Source: Acidobacteriota bacterium (GTDB lineage: Bacteria; Acidobacteriota; Holophagae; Acanthopleuribacterales; Acanthopleuribacteraceae). From it: a stretch of 64,000 nucleotides of DNA. The DNA lies in NCBI GenBank assembly GCA_030066195.1, contig JASJCB010000042.1:1-64000 (forward strand), in the 5' to 3' direction. The position numbers and the translations under genes are program-made. Below are positions 34,942 to 43,028 of the stretch, in pieces (within the stretch, counting starts at the first letter, position 1; each line of letters begins with the position of its first letter). The notes under the pieces were generated by a model that worked only from the letters and a program-made list of their open reading frames with translations, ran no database searches and was not told the origin of the DNA.

Positions 34942-36339
34942 TCAATACTCCAACATCTTGGCGATCTGTTCCTTGCGGTGCATCTTTCGCTGATCGTCGT
35001 AGAACATTGAACCGCTGTCCTCGTATTCGTTCTTCAAACCGAGGTGCTTGAGAATGTTGTCGCGCGAACCGCCTTGATCCGCGGTGCCCGCCGCCAGTTT
35101 CCCCGCGACCTGGCCGCGAATGTTGTTGTATTTTCGGGTGTTCCTCATAAATGGGATCTGCTTGTACCACTTTTCGTTGTCCAATTGGCGATCCAGATTG
35201 GTGTTGATACCCGCGGCCCTCAATTGGGCAAGGTATCGGGGGTCCTCCAATAAGCGGGTGGCGTCCTTGTGCTTCTTATACATTTTGTAAGCCTTGATGC
35301 CCAGACCGATTCCACCGGCAGCAGCCAGCAGACCCCAACCAACCGGACCGGCGCCCAGCGCCAACGCAATACCGGCGCCCAGAGTTGCGCCGCCGCCCAA
35401 TGCCTTGAGCAGATTACTCCGACGTTTGCCTTTTTGCGCGTCGGCCGCGAACCGGGCAAGACCGTAGTCACTATGATGTTCGCCCATGTCATCTCTCGCC
35501 TGCTCCAGTTTCTTCATGCGGTGATGCGCCATACCCGCGCCGATCCCGCCGGAGAGCAGATTCGCGCTGCCGGTGACGATGGAGCCGACCGCGGCGACCG
35601 GCGTGTAGTCCATGGTGTGGCCGAACAATTTAGCAGCCTTGGCGACGGAACTCGCCCCGCTGGTCGTTGCCTTACCCAGGTTGCCCACCACATCCAGGCC
35701 GGTCAATGCCTTGTCCTTCTTCTTGCGGTCGCTGGTGGCCATGTCGTGTATATCGAGCCCGGCATCCAATAGTGCGCCGCCTGCTCCGATGACCCCGGAA
35801 GAAACCCCGAAGGCATCCTTGGCATTATCGGCGTCCTGGGACGCATGCCAATAATTGGCGAAACGGGAAAGCTGTCCCCCTGCCGAAGCGATGCCCTTGC
35901 CGCCGGTAATGCCTTTTTTCAACTTACCGGGCAACCCGCTGCTGGTGGCTTCCCTACCTATCTGAAACTGCTCGTCGCCATGCCGTTCCGAATCGCTGCG
36001 AATCCGGGGCGCCTGGTAGGGCATGCTGGAGTCGTAAAACATGTCCGAGTTACTGTCGACGCGCAGCCGTTGGTTTTCTTGATTGTTGCCGCCTGTCATC
36101 TTATTCCACCAGGTTTTCCAGAACGGGTCCATTTGGATGGGCGTTTGTCCTTGTCGTCCCGGAGCATGAATGGCGTAATTGCCGATCTGGTGGTGCCCGA
36201 TTTTAGCCGGGGCGTGAACGTCGTTCTGCTCCCGCATCACGTCCGCGTTGGTTTCTTGACGGTAAAGCGGTGCACTGCTGACGGGCGGGCGGCCCGGGGG
36301 GATGACACTCACTGGTCTCTTGATTCTCTTTTTGGGCAC
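34942..36339 (-). CDS. Glycine-rich protein of unknown function, possible membrane-inserting or secreted protein
   Basis: This 465-residue protein starts at a GTG with a GGAGG site six bases upstream. The N-terminal 150 residues are polar and disordered (Pro, Gln, His rich). The middle has three glycine/alanine-rich hydrophobic stretches: GVIGAGGALLDAGLD, then VGSIVTGSANLLSGGIGAGMA, and a long one from LGGGATLGAGIALALG to GIGLGIKAYKMY. The C-terminal 110 residues are basic and soluble. There is no signal peptide. The layout recalls effector or cargo proteins with membrane-active segments, but that is speculative. The codon usage looks like that of its neighbours. Function unknown. Confidence 0.65.
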   Translation of the reverse strand: MPKKRIKRPVSVIPPGRPPVSSAPLYRQETNADVMREQNDVHAPAKIGHHQIGNYAIHAPGRQGQTPIQMDPFWKTWWNKMTGGNNQENQRLRVDSNSDMFYDSSMPYQAPRIRSDSERHGDEQFQIGREATSSGLPGKLKKGITGGKGIASAGGQLSRFANYWHASQDADNAKDAFGVSSGVIGAGGALLDAGLDIHDMATSDRKKKDKALTGLDVVGNLGKATTSGASSVAKAAKLFGHTMDYTPVAAVGSIVTGSANLLSGGIGAGMAHHRMKKLEQARDDMGEHHSDYGLARFAADAQKGKRRSNLLKALGGGATLGAGIALALGAGPVGWGLLAAAGGIGLGIKAYKMYKKHKDATRLLEDPRYLAQLRAAGINTNLDRQLDNEKWYKQIPFMRNTRKYNNIRGQVAGKLAAGTADQGGSRDNILKHLGLKNEYEDSGSMFYDDQRKMHRKEQIAKMLEY

Positions 36340-36596
36340 AACATGCCTCCGGAAGGCAGAGCGGATAAAGGGGTAGGTAAGCCTGAATATAGCTGTTCGG
36401 TCTAAAAAATGCAACTACCGGGTCATTAATAACAATCTGTGTCTCGATGGATTGTCCTGAAACAGGGTGATGCCTGTCACAAAAAGGAAGCAGATCGCAG
36501 CCGATACTCCGTCTCATTTGCCGGCCCGAGATTTGCTTCACCATCATCACCGCTCTTGGGAAAGGCGGTTTGCCCCGTGCGTCCGATCGAGGTCCT

Positions 36597-38567
36597 ATGC
36601 TGTATCTGTTGCTCTTGGGTTTCCTGAACCCGAAGAATCCCATGAATTATGCCTGGTATTACGATCTGAAGATTCAGTACACCCAAACCGAATTGATCAT
36701 TCGTCCTCAGGCCAAGCCCTGGATGCCGTCCGTGCTGGCGCGCGGGTCCCATGAACTGGCCTCCGCCGAGATCGACGGCAATCCTCACCTCTTCGACATC
36801 TTCAACTTCCCCGCCATTGCAAGCGGCGGCTTGAACGGCAAGATAGACCTGACCCTGATCTATCAGGTACGCGATACCGCCGGGGTGCTGGTTGACGAAA
36901 AACTCTTCCGCCGACGGGTTAAAATCCAGGGACGCGAAATTTCCATCCGCACCGGCGGCAAGCTCATCGGACAAACCGACGCCCGGGAGTTGGGAAGCCT
37001 TCAGGGCGTCTCCACCTTCCTGGGTTTGCTGGCCGCGCCCGACGGGTACGTCACCATGAAGCGGTCTATCAACCGCGACTTCGTGGTAGAACTGATCTGG
37101 GGTCTTGGACGCAGGACCGGCATACGCCAAAACATCAGGGGTCGCACCGCCGCCCGTATTCCCTTCAGTCACAGACATCCCCTGGCCACCGCCTTTTGTC
37201 GCGACGGCGTCGCTTCCCCGAGCGCTTATCCGGCTCGTTATCGCGAGACCATGTTGGCCAAATTGGATGCCTACCAAAACTACGAGGACCCTGAACGGCA
37301 TATCGAAATGGTAGAAAGGTTCCTGGCCATGAACCCCGGTGACAGCAAAGGCTTGCAAACGCTGCTGGAATTGCACTGGAAACAGGGCCGCGAGGAAACC
37401 GCGCACCGGATCGTCCGTCGCCTGGGGCCCCTTCTTCCCGAGAAAACCCGCGAACAAGCCGAGGCGCTTTACCGGCAGAAGCGGGACCGCCTGATGCCCA
37501 TGCGCCATCGGTTTAAGAAGAACCCCAAGGCATCGATTTCCCTTAGCGCCCCGCAAGCGAACGCCCCCGTGGCCGGCATGGTGGACCTGACTTTCACCAT
37601 CGCCGACGCCCAAGCCCCGGTGCTGCTCGTGGACTGCACCCTGAATGGAAAAACCGTGGCCACTTTTGACCGGGCGCCCTTTCGCACTCGTTTCTCTACC
37701 AGGGGTTTCAGCGGCAAACAATCTCTGGTCATCCGCGCGTCTTTCTTCGACCAAACCTATGCTCAAACTTCCATCCCTGTTGAGGTCATCCCTATCGATG
37801 ATTTCGCGGAGGTCCACGTCACCCCCCTGCGAGCCGTGGTAACCCAAGCGAACCAGTTCATCACCGATTTACAGCCGGAGCAGTTCGCCGGTCGTCTGGC
37901 CGGGGAGCCGATTACCCTGAGCCGCCTGGAACGGGAAACCGCGCCCTTGCGTATCTCCCTGCTGATGGACATCTCCTCCTCCATGCAAGGCGAGAAGATA
38001 CTCTCGGCTCAGCACGCCGCCTATCGGTTCCTGGAAAACCTGTCCGCGCCCGATGAGGCCGAATTGATTGCCTTCGACCACAAGGCGCTGAGGATCGTGC
38101 CCTTCAGCAGCAACCCGGAGGATTTCTACCCGGGTCTCTTCGGCCTGGACCCCAGAGGCGGTACCGCACTCTACGATGCGATCGTCTCGGCCGCGGACGT
38201 CCTGGCCGAACGAGACGGCGTGCGGGTAATCATCGTGGTCTCGGACGGACGCGACCGGGCCTCGCGCGCAAAAGTCGGTGATGTGAAACAACGGCTGATT
38301 GAACACGGCATCATGCTCTATGCCGTGACCCTGGACGAGTTGGTCACCGAACTGGCTCTTCTGGCCAGGGCGACGGGTTCGGTGTATACCAACTTGGATG
38401 AAACCATGGACGTGACGGGCACACTGAAGCGCATCTATCGAGAACTGAAGTCCTTTTATTATGCCGAAATCACCACACCTGCTGAACCGAACCTGTCCCG
38501 CTTGAAGCTGAAACTTAAAGGCCGCAAGGGTACTCCGCGCATACGTCGCCTGCTTGAGCGCCAATGA
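36597..38567 (+). CDS. VWFA-related acidobacterial-type protein
   Basis: This 656-residue protein has a short hydrophobic start (LYLLLLGFL). A von Willebrand A domain occupies about residues 440-620, with metal-site DISSSM, RGGTALYDAI and VVSDGRD. The order and the C-terminal 'FYYAEITTP' extension match the 'VWFA-related Acidobacterial' family, which supports the taxonomic call. The N-terminal 400 residues have no recognised domain except a possible TPR-like patch around 235-290. Probable envelope protein binding partners via metal. The ATG at 36597 has a GAGG site. It converges with the tandem peptide genes. Confidence 0.85.
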   Translation: MLYLLLLGFLNPKNPMNYAWYYDLKIQYTQTELIIRPQAKPWMPSVLARGSHELASAEIDGNPHLFDIFNFPAIASGGLNGKIDLTLIYQVRDTAGVLVDEKLFRRRVKIQGREISIRTGGKLIGQTDARELGSLQGVSTFLGLLAAPDGYVTMKRSINRDFVVELIWGLGRRTGIRQNIRGRTAARIPFSHRHPLATAFCRDGVASPSAYPARYRETMLAKLDAYQNYEDPERHIEMVERFLAMNPGDSKGLQTLLELHWKQGREETAHRIVRRLGPLLPEKTREQAEALYRQKRDRLMPMRHRFKKNPKASISLSAPQANAPVAGMVDLTFTIADAQAPVLLVDCTLNGKTVATFDRAPFRTRFSTRGFSGKQSLVIRASFFDQTYAQTSIPVEVIPIDDFAEVHVTPLRAVVTQANQFITDLQPEQFAGRLAGEPITLSRLERETAPLRISLLMDISSSMQGEKILSAQHAAYRFLENLSAPDEAELIAFDHKALRIVPFSSNPEDFYPGLFGLDPRGGTALYDAIVSAADVLAERDGVRVIIVVSDGRDRASRAKVGDVKQRLIEHGIMLYAVTLDELVTELALLARATGSVYTNLDETMDVTGTLKRIYRELKSFYYAEITTPAEPNLSRLKLKLKGRKGTPRIRRLLERQ

Positions 38568-38604
38568 GAACCCGGGGCGTCTCTTCCCCGGGTCCCGAAC
38601 CGGA

Positions 38605-38655
38605 TTAGTCGTCCCACAAAAAGCCGCCGGCTTTTGCTTTGCTTCTGATGACCAT
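38605..38655 (-). CDS. Tandem 16-residue peptide, copy 1
   Basis: The frame MVIRSKAKAGGFLWDD follows a strong AAGGAGG site. The first 11 residues match copies 2 and 3. The last five (FLWDD) differ most. It is the distal gene of the three on the reverse strand. A 16-residue product is unusually short. Evidence is the strong ribosome site, three conserved copies and the pattern of variation. No function is known. It could be a modified-peptide precursor or a toxin/signal peptide. Confidence 0.6.
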   Translation of the reverse strand: MVIRSKAKAGGFLWDD

Positions 38656-38817
38656 GTAATCCTCCTTCTAAAATCTGGGCGGCATCGGCCGCTTGATAGA
38701 CCGGGCGCAATACCCGGCAAAAAAAGGACACTTTTTTCGCTGCCGGCCCGACCCGGCGAGAAGCGAGATAGTGCCGATTAGAACCCGGGGCGTCTCTTCC
38801 CCGGGCCCCGGATCGGA

Positions 38818-38868
38818 TTAGTCGGTCCAATAATAGCCGCCGGCTTTTGCTTTGCTTCTGATGACCAT
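38818..38868 (-). CDS. Tandem 16-residue peptide, copy 2
   Basis: The frame MVIRSKAKAGGYYWTD has the same AAGGAGG site. The leader is identical in protein sequence to copy 1, and the tail YYWTD has two tyrosines and a tryptophan. It lies in the middle unit of the array. Confidence 0.6.
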   Translation of the reverse strand: MVIRSKAKAGGYYWTD

Positions 38869-39031
38869 GAAATCCTCCTTCTAAGATCTGGGCGGCATCG
38901 GCCGCTTGATAGACCGGGCGCAATACCCGGCAAAAAGAAGACGCGTTTTTTCGCTGCCGGCCCGAACCGGCGGGAAGCGAGATAGCGCCGATTAGAACCC
39001 GGGGTGTTTCTTCCCCGGGCTTCGGACCGGA

Positions 39032-39082
39032 TTAGTCAGAGAAATAATAGCCGCCGGCTTTTGCTTTGCTTTTGATGACCAT
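39032..39082 (-). CDS. Tandem 16-residue peptide, copy 3
   Basis: The frame MVIKSKAKAGGYYFSD has the same AAGGAGG site. Residue 4 is Lys instead of Arg and the tail is YYFSD. It is the first peptide gene after the acyltransferase, whose stop codon lies 122 bp upstream, and is probably in the same transcript. Confidence 0.6.
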   Translation of the reverse strand: MVIKSKAKAGGYYFSD

Positions 39083-39203
39083 GAAATCCTCCTTCTAAAA
39101 TCAGGGCGACGTCGGCCGCTTGATAGACCGGGCGCAATACCCGGGAAAAAGAGGACATGTTTTTTCGCTGCCGGTCCGACCCGGTGCGAAGCGAGATCGT
39201 GCT

Positions 39204-39872
39204 TTAGAGTTGTTTGGGTGATTCCGGTTCCAGTTTCAAGGTCTGATCCGGTTCCTCTCCCTCGGTTTCCACGGGCGGCAATGCCGGTACCTCGCAACGG
39301 GTGACATCCAAGCCGAAGCGTTCCGGGTGCTTGGGAGTAACCGTGGCGAAGTGAGCCATGATCTCGCGGAAATCGGCTTCCATGTTGCCGGTGGGATGGA
39401 TCAACTTGTCGACGGTGGCGATTTTACGTCGGTAATCCAAGCGGGACAGTACGATGGGCACCCCCGCTTCCAACGCCACCTGGTAGAAACCGGTCTTCCA
39501 TTTGGCGCGATATTGTCGGGTGCCTTCCGGAGCAAGAGCCAGGGTAAGTTGATCGTGATCTTTGAAGAGCTGAACCATGGCTTGAACCAGAGAGGGCCGC
39601 CTTCCTCCCTCTTTTTTCGGCCTGCGGTCAATACCGATGGCGCCCAATCTTTTCAAAAGCGGAGCCAGGGGGGAATTGAGCCATTCCTGCTTGATACCGT
39701 AACGAAACTTGACCTTGAGAATCCTGGATGCGAGCAACATAAAAAAGGCATCCCAGTTACTGGTATGCGGCGCGGCAACGACCACACACCGGTCCAAAAC
39801 CCGACGAACATCCTCAGGCACATGATCTCGGCCGATGGTCCATCCCATCAACCGGGCCAATAATTTGTACAT
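39204..39872 (-). CDS. Lysophospholipid (1-acyl-sn-glycerol-3-phosphate) acyltransferase
   Basis: This 222-residue enzyme of the PlsC family transfers an acyl chain to lysophosphatidic acid or a similar acceptor. The catalytic HX4D motif is HTSNWD at about residue 37, and the substrate-binding EGTR is at about residue 126. The N-terminal helix suggests membrane association. It precedes the three tandem peptide genes on the same strand, which may be co-transcribed. A link between acylation and the peptides is possible but unproven. Confidence 0.85.
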   Translation of the reverse strand: MYKLLARLMGWTIGRDHVPEDVRRVLDRCVVVAAPHTSNWDAFFMLLASRILKVKFRYGIKQEWLNSPLAPLLKRLGAIGIDRRPKKEGGRRPSLVQAMVQLFKDHDQLTLALAPEGTRQYRAKWKTGFYQVALEAGVPIVLSRLDYRRKIATVDKLIHPTGNMEADFREIMAHFATVTPKHPERFGLDVTRCEVPALPPVETEGEEPDQTLKLEPESPKQL

Positions 39873-39989
39873 GCTTCCCCGTTAGGAAAAGAAGGTACAA
39901 GGTACCTTCTTTTGAGCTGATCGCCCGCGGCGCCGAGACGAAGGCGGTGCTCGTGACTGGCGGACAGGTTGAACATTGGTCTAAAAAAC

Positions 39990-40083
39990 CGGGTTCATTT
40001 CCGGCACACGCTATTTTGCCAGATTTCATATATTTTCTCAAGTAATTGCCGCTCTTCAACAGGACTCCGTCAAAGTCAAACAT
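39990..40083 (-). pseudogene. HAD-type phosphatase start fragment
   Basis: The reverse-strand frame begins MFDFDGVLLKSGNYLRKYMK. DFDG is the catalytic N-terminal motif of HAD phosphatases. After about 30 residues the similarity ends. No other HAD motif follows, so this is a truncated gene start. Confidence 0.5.
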
Positions 40084-40170
40084 GAGCCGTTGACAACCCC
40101 GATTCTTCCCGGGAAGAATTGAGTCAGTTCGGGGTTGTCAAAGGCTCATATGTGACTTCGACGGAGCCCT
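40061..40170. repeat. 42-bp inverted repeat around a TTCCCGGGAA palindrome
   Basis: Arms 40061-40102 and 40129-40170 match at 37 of 42 positions. The centre holds an 18-bp perfect palindrome (ATTCTTCCC/GGGAAGAAT, 40102-40119). Both arms encode, outwards, a CDFDG/MFDFDG-like HAD start, so the symmetry is between two diverging gene starts. Confidence 0.75.
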
Positions 40171-40193
40171 GATGCACGAGCACTGTTTAATGC
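40145..40193 (+). pseudogene. Second HAD-type start fragment, mirror copy
   Basis: The plus-strand frame reads ICDFDGALMHEHCLMQ and then stops. It mirrors the fragment on the other strand and has lost its start codon (ATA or GTG in place of ATG). Only the catalytic DFDG remains. Confidence 0.4.
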
Positions 40194-40244
40194 AGTGAAT
40201 GGCCGGCCGTGGTAGAATCGCGGTAAAAGGCCGGTGGGAGATTC

Positions 40245-40407
40245 ATGATGAGCGATGATTTAGCGCTCATCCGGGCATTGGAAGCGCAGATTGGGAACAC
40301 GTCATCGACCTGAACAGCCCCTACTTGCTCAACCCAACGGCGCCAAGAAGTACCTGCTCCAATACATCAAAAAACGCCGCGCGGCCAAGCAAACGAAGGA
40401 AAAGTAA
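40245..40407 (+). pseudogene. Small broken ORF
   Basis: After a GGGAG site two ATGs start MSDDLALIRALEAQIG, then the frame hits TGA. Shifting frames restores EHVIDLNSPYLLN and then GAKKYLLQYIKKRRAAKQTKEK up to a TAA at 40407. This is what a small gene with two frameshifts would look like. The family is not recognised. Confidence 0.4.
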
Positions 40408-40519
40408 ACCATTGCGATTTACCTCTCCGGCGTGATAAGCCATCATTGTTTCCACCGGTGGGCTAATCGTTCCTGCTATAATTTTCCGCCGCCGATCTTC
40501 CCCTCGCGAGGTTTTTCAG

Positions 40520-42700
40520 ATGAATACCGCCCTTGAATCCATCCATCACACCATTTCCCGGGAACTGTCCGTCAAGCCCCATCAGGTCAAGGCCGCTGTC
40601 GACCTGTTGGACGAGGGCGCAACCGTTCCCTTCATCGCCCGTTACCGCAAAGAATGGACCGGCGGGTTGGACGACACCCAGTTGCGCTCCCTTCAGGAAC
40701 GCCTGGTCTACCTGCGCGAGATGGAGGAGCGGCGCGAAACCATCCTGGCTTCCATTGGGGAACAGGGCAAGCTGACCCCTCAACTGGAAAAATCGATCCG
40801 GGAGGCCGACACCAAAACCCGTCTGGAAGATTTGTACCTGCCGTTTAAACCCAAGCGCCGCACCAAGGCCCAAATCGCCCGCGAGGCAGGCTTAGGACCC
40901 CTGGCCAATCGCCTGTTGCGTCAGCCCCATCTGGACCCGGAAGGCGAGGCCGCCCGTTTCGTCAATCCCGACAAGGGCGTTGCCGATACAAACGAGGCCC
41001 TGGAAGGAGCCCGCGCCGTGCTGGTGGAGGAATTCGGCGAGGATGCCGACCTGCTGGGCCGTATTCGCGAGCATATCGCTCGCCGGGGTTTTCTATGCGC
41101 CCGTGTTGCCAAGGGCAAACAGGAAGAGGGCAAGACCTATCGCGACTATTTCGATTACAGCGAGAAACTGGCACGTGTTCCCAGCCACCGGGCGCTGGCC
41201 ATGCTGCGCGGCCGTAAGGAGGGCATCCTCAAACTGGACGTGGCCGCCGATCACGATCATCTGAATGAACCCAAAAAGCGCACCCGTTGCGAGGAAATGA
41301 TCGCCCGCCGTTTCCGCATCAAAAACCACGGGCGCCCGGCAGACTCCTGGCTGGAAAAAACGGTCCAGGTTTCCTGGAAGCAGAAGATCCATCCCCACCT
41401 GGAAAACGAGGCCGTAGCCGCCGTCCGCGAACGCGCCGAGACCGAGGCGGTCAAGGTCTTCGCCAGAAACCTGGAGGACCTGTTGATGGCGGCGCCCGCG
41501 GGCTCCAAGGCGACTCTGGGACTGGACCCAGGCCTGCGCACGGGAGTGAAGGTCGCCGTGGTCGACGGCACCGGCAAGCTGACGGCTACCGACACCATCT
41601 ACCCGCACAAACCGCGTAACTGGTGGCGCGAGTCCATTAAAACCCTGGTCGAACTCTGCAAACGCCACCAGGTGAAACTGATCGCGATCGGCAACGGCAC
41701 GGGCAGCCGCGAGACGGATAAACTGGCGGCCGAACTGATTCAGCGTCACCCGGAGATGGACCTGCAAAAGGTCATGGTCAGCGAGGCCGGCGCGTCGGTC
41801 TATTCGGCCTCGGAATTGGCGGCTCAAGAGTTTCCTGAGTTGGACGTCTCCCTGCGCGGCGCCGTGTCCATTGCGCGCCGGTTACAAGATCCCCTGGCCG
41901 AGTTGGTCAAGATCGACCCTAAATCGATCGGCGTGGGCCAGTACCAGCACGACCTGAACCAGAGCAGCCTGGCCGGGGGTTTAGATGCGGTGGTGGAAGA
42001 CTGCGTGAACCGGGTGGGCGTGGACGCCAACACCGCCTCGATCCAATTGTTGACCCGGGTATCGGGTTTGTCCAAAACCCTGGCCGGCAACATCGTCGGC
42101 TTTCGCGACAGCAACGGCCGCTTCCGCGACCGCAAGACCTTAATGAAGGTGCCGCGCATGGGCGCCAAATCGTTCGAACAATGCGCTGGTTTCCTCAGGA
42201 TCACCGACGGCGTCAACCCTTTGGACGGCTCAGCGGTCCACCCGGAAGCCTATCCGGTGGTGCAACGCATCGCGAGAAACACGGGCAAGGCCCTGCCGGA
42301 ACTGATCGGTAATACGGCCCTGTTGAAATCGTTGAAGCCGGCCGATTTCACGGACGATCGCTTCGGCATCCCCACGATCACCGACATTCTGGCCGAACTG
42401 GACAAACCGGGCCGGGACCCGCGCGGCGATTTCCAGACCGCCGCCTTCCGCGAGGGCGTGGAGGAACTGGAGGACTTGGAACCGGGGATGACCCTGGAAG
42501 GCGTGGTCACCAACGTAACCAACTTCGGGGCATTCGTGGACGTGGGCGTCCACCAGGACGGCCTGGTGCACATCAGCCAACTGGCGAACCACTTCGTCCG
42601 CGACCCGCACGACGTGGTCAAAGCCGGCGACGTGGTCACGGTGCGCGTCCAAGAGGTAGACCTGGATCGCCGCCGCATCGCCCTGACCATGAAGCTGTAG
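40520..42700 (+). CDS. tex: Tex-family transcription accessory RNA-binding protein
   Basis: This 726-residue protein binds RNA and acts with the transcription apparatus. The N-terminal helical domain contains [21 protein letters not shown]. The YqgF-like nuclease fold has [20 protein letters not shown], the helix-hairpin-helix region is around [25 protein letters not shown], and the C-terminal S1 domain starts at [28 protein letters not shown]. Length and domain order are typical for Tex. Confidence 0.95.
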   Translation: MNTALESIHHTISRELSVKPHQVKAAVDLLDEGATVPFIARYRKEWTGGLDDTQLRSLQERLVYLREMEERRETILASIGEQGKLTPQLEKSIREADTKTRLEDLYLPFKPKRRTKAQIAREAGLGPLANRLLRQPHLDPEGEAARFVNPDKGVADTNEALEGARAVLVEEFGEDADLLGRIREHIARRGFLCARVAKGKQEEGKTYRDYFDYSEKLARVPSHRALAMLRGRKEGILKLDVAADHDHLNEPKKRTRCEEMIARRFRIKNHGRPADSWLEKTVQVSWKQKIHPHLENEAVAAVRERAETEAVKVFARNLEDLLMAAPAGSKATLGLDPGLRTGVKVAVVDGTGKLTATDTIYPHKPRNWWRESIKTLVELCKRHQVKLIAIGNGTGSRETDKLAAELIQRHPEMDLQKVMVSEAGASVYSASELAAQEFPELDVSLRGAVSIARRLQDPLAELVKIDPKSIGVGQYQHDLNQSSLAGGLDAVVEDCVNRVGVDANTASIQLLTRVSGLSKTLAGNIVGFRDSNGRFRDRKTLMKVPRMGAKSFEQCAGFLRITDGVNPLDGSAVHPEAYPVVQRIARNTGKALPELIGNTALLKSLKPADFTDDRFGIPTITDILAELDKPGRDPRGDFQTAAFREGVEELEDLEPGMTLEGVVTNVTNFGAFVDVGVHQDGLVHISQLANHFVRDPHDVVKAGDVVTVRVQEVDLDRRRIALTMKL

Positions 42701-42716
42701 ATGGTGTGTTGTTCCG

Positions 42717-43017
42717 TCAAGCTGAAATTGGTAATTTTCGAGGAAGTTTTCCAACGTTTTCAACTCGTTTTCCACAGGTAGGCATCTCGGGGTCGAAGTT
42801 GGTACCGGAAAGCAGCATAGCCCTCATGATGACCAGTATTTTACGCATGATCGCACACAAGGCCGCCTTTTTGGCTTTACCAGCTCTCACCAGTCGGTCG
42901 AAGGCAATTGAGAACGGATTCTTGGGGACACGTATCGCCGAAAGGGCAGTCATATGCCGAAAGGACAGTCATATAAAGTACCTCGCGAACCGCCTTGCCA
43001 CAGTCCTTGGCAACCCT
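42717..43017 (-). pseudogene. IS110-family transposase remnant
   Basis: The reverse strand encodes KAVREVLYM and, after a frame change, MTALSAIRVPKNPFSIAFDR then AGKAKKAALCAIMRKILVIM. This is the C-terminal signature of IS110/IS116 transposases. A tandem 19-bp duplication (42937-42955 and 42956-42974, one mismatch) causes the frame change. The 5' two thirds of the gene are gone, cut off next to the ligase gene. It is an inactive fragment. Confidence 0.75.
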
Positions 43018-43028
43018 TGTTTTCCGTT

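Larger units (their letters stand above)
38568..39207 (-). repeat. Three tandem 213-214 bp direct repeats, each with a 16-codon ORF
   Basis: Units start at 38568, 38781 and 38995 and are nearly identical. Each reads, on the reverse strand, a GC-rich region with hairpins CCGGG...CCCGG and GCGGC...GCCGC, an AGAAGGAGGAT ribosome site, a 16-codon ORF, then a GC-rich hairpin with arms CCCGGGG/CCCCGGG. The third unit abuts the acyltransferase stop codon, so the order of transcription is acyltransferase, then ORF 3, 2, 1. Differences concentrate in the last codons of the ORFs. The unit ends at the stop of the VWA gene. Confidence 0.9.
39873..40519. other. Decayed intergenic region with a long inverted repeat
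   Basis: This 650-bp stretch contains two head-to-head fragments resembling the start of a HAD phosphatase, joined through a TTCCCGGGAA palindrome, and a broken small ORF at 40245-40407. Each is listed separately. No intact gene is seen. Confidence 0.6.

Noticed and set aside
36477..37847. A 456-residue reverse frame opposite the VWA gene
   Set aside because: It overlaps the well-supported VWA protein on the other strand and has no motif or ribosome site.
38459..38923. A 154-residue frame on the reverse strand across the tandem repeats
   Set aside because: It merely reads through the 213-bp repeats in another frame, which produces duplicated low-information sequence. The 16-codon frames with strong ribosome sites explain the region better.
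38568..39207. Tandem repeats considered as a CRISPR array
   Set aside because: There are only three units of 213 bp, without spacer/repeat alternation, and no cas genes.
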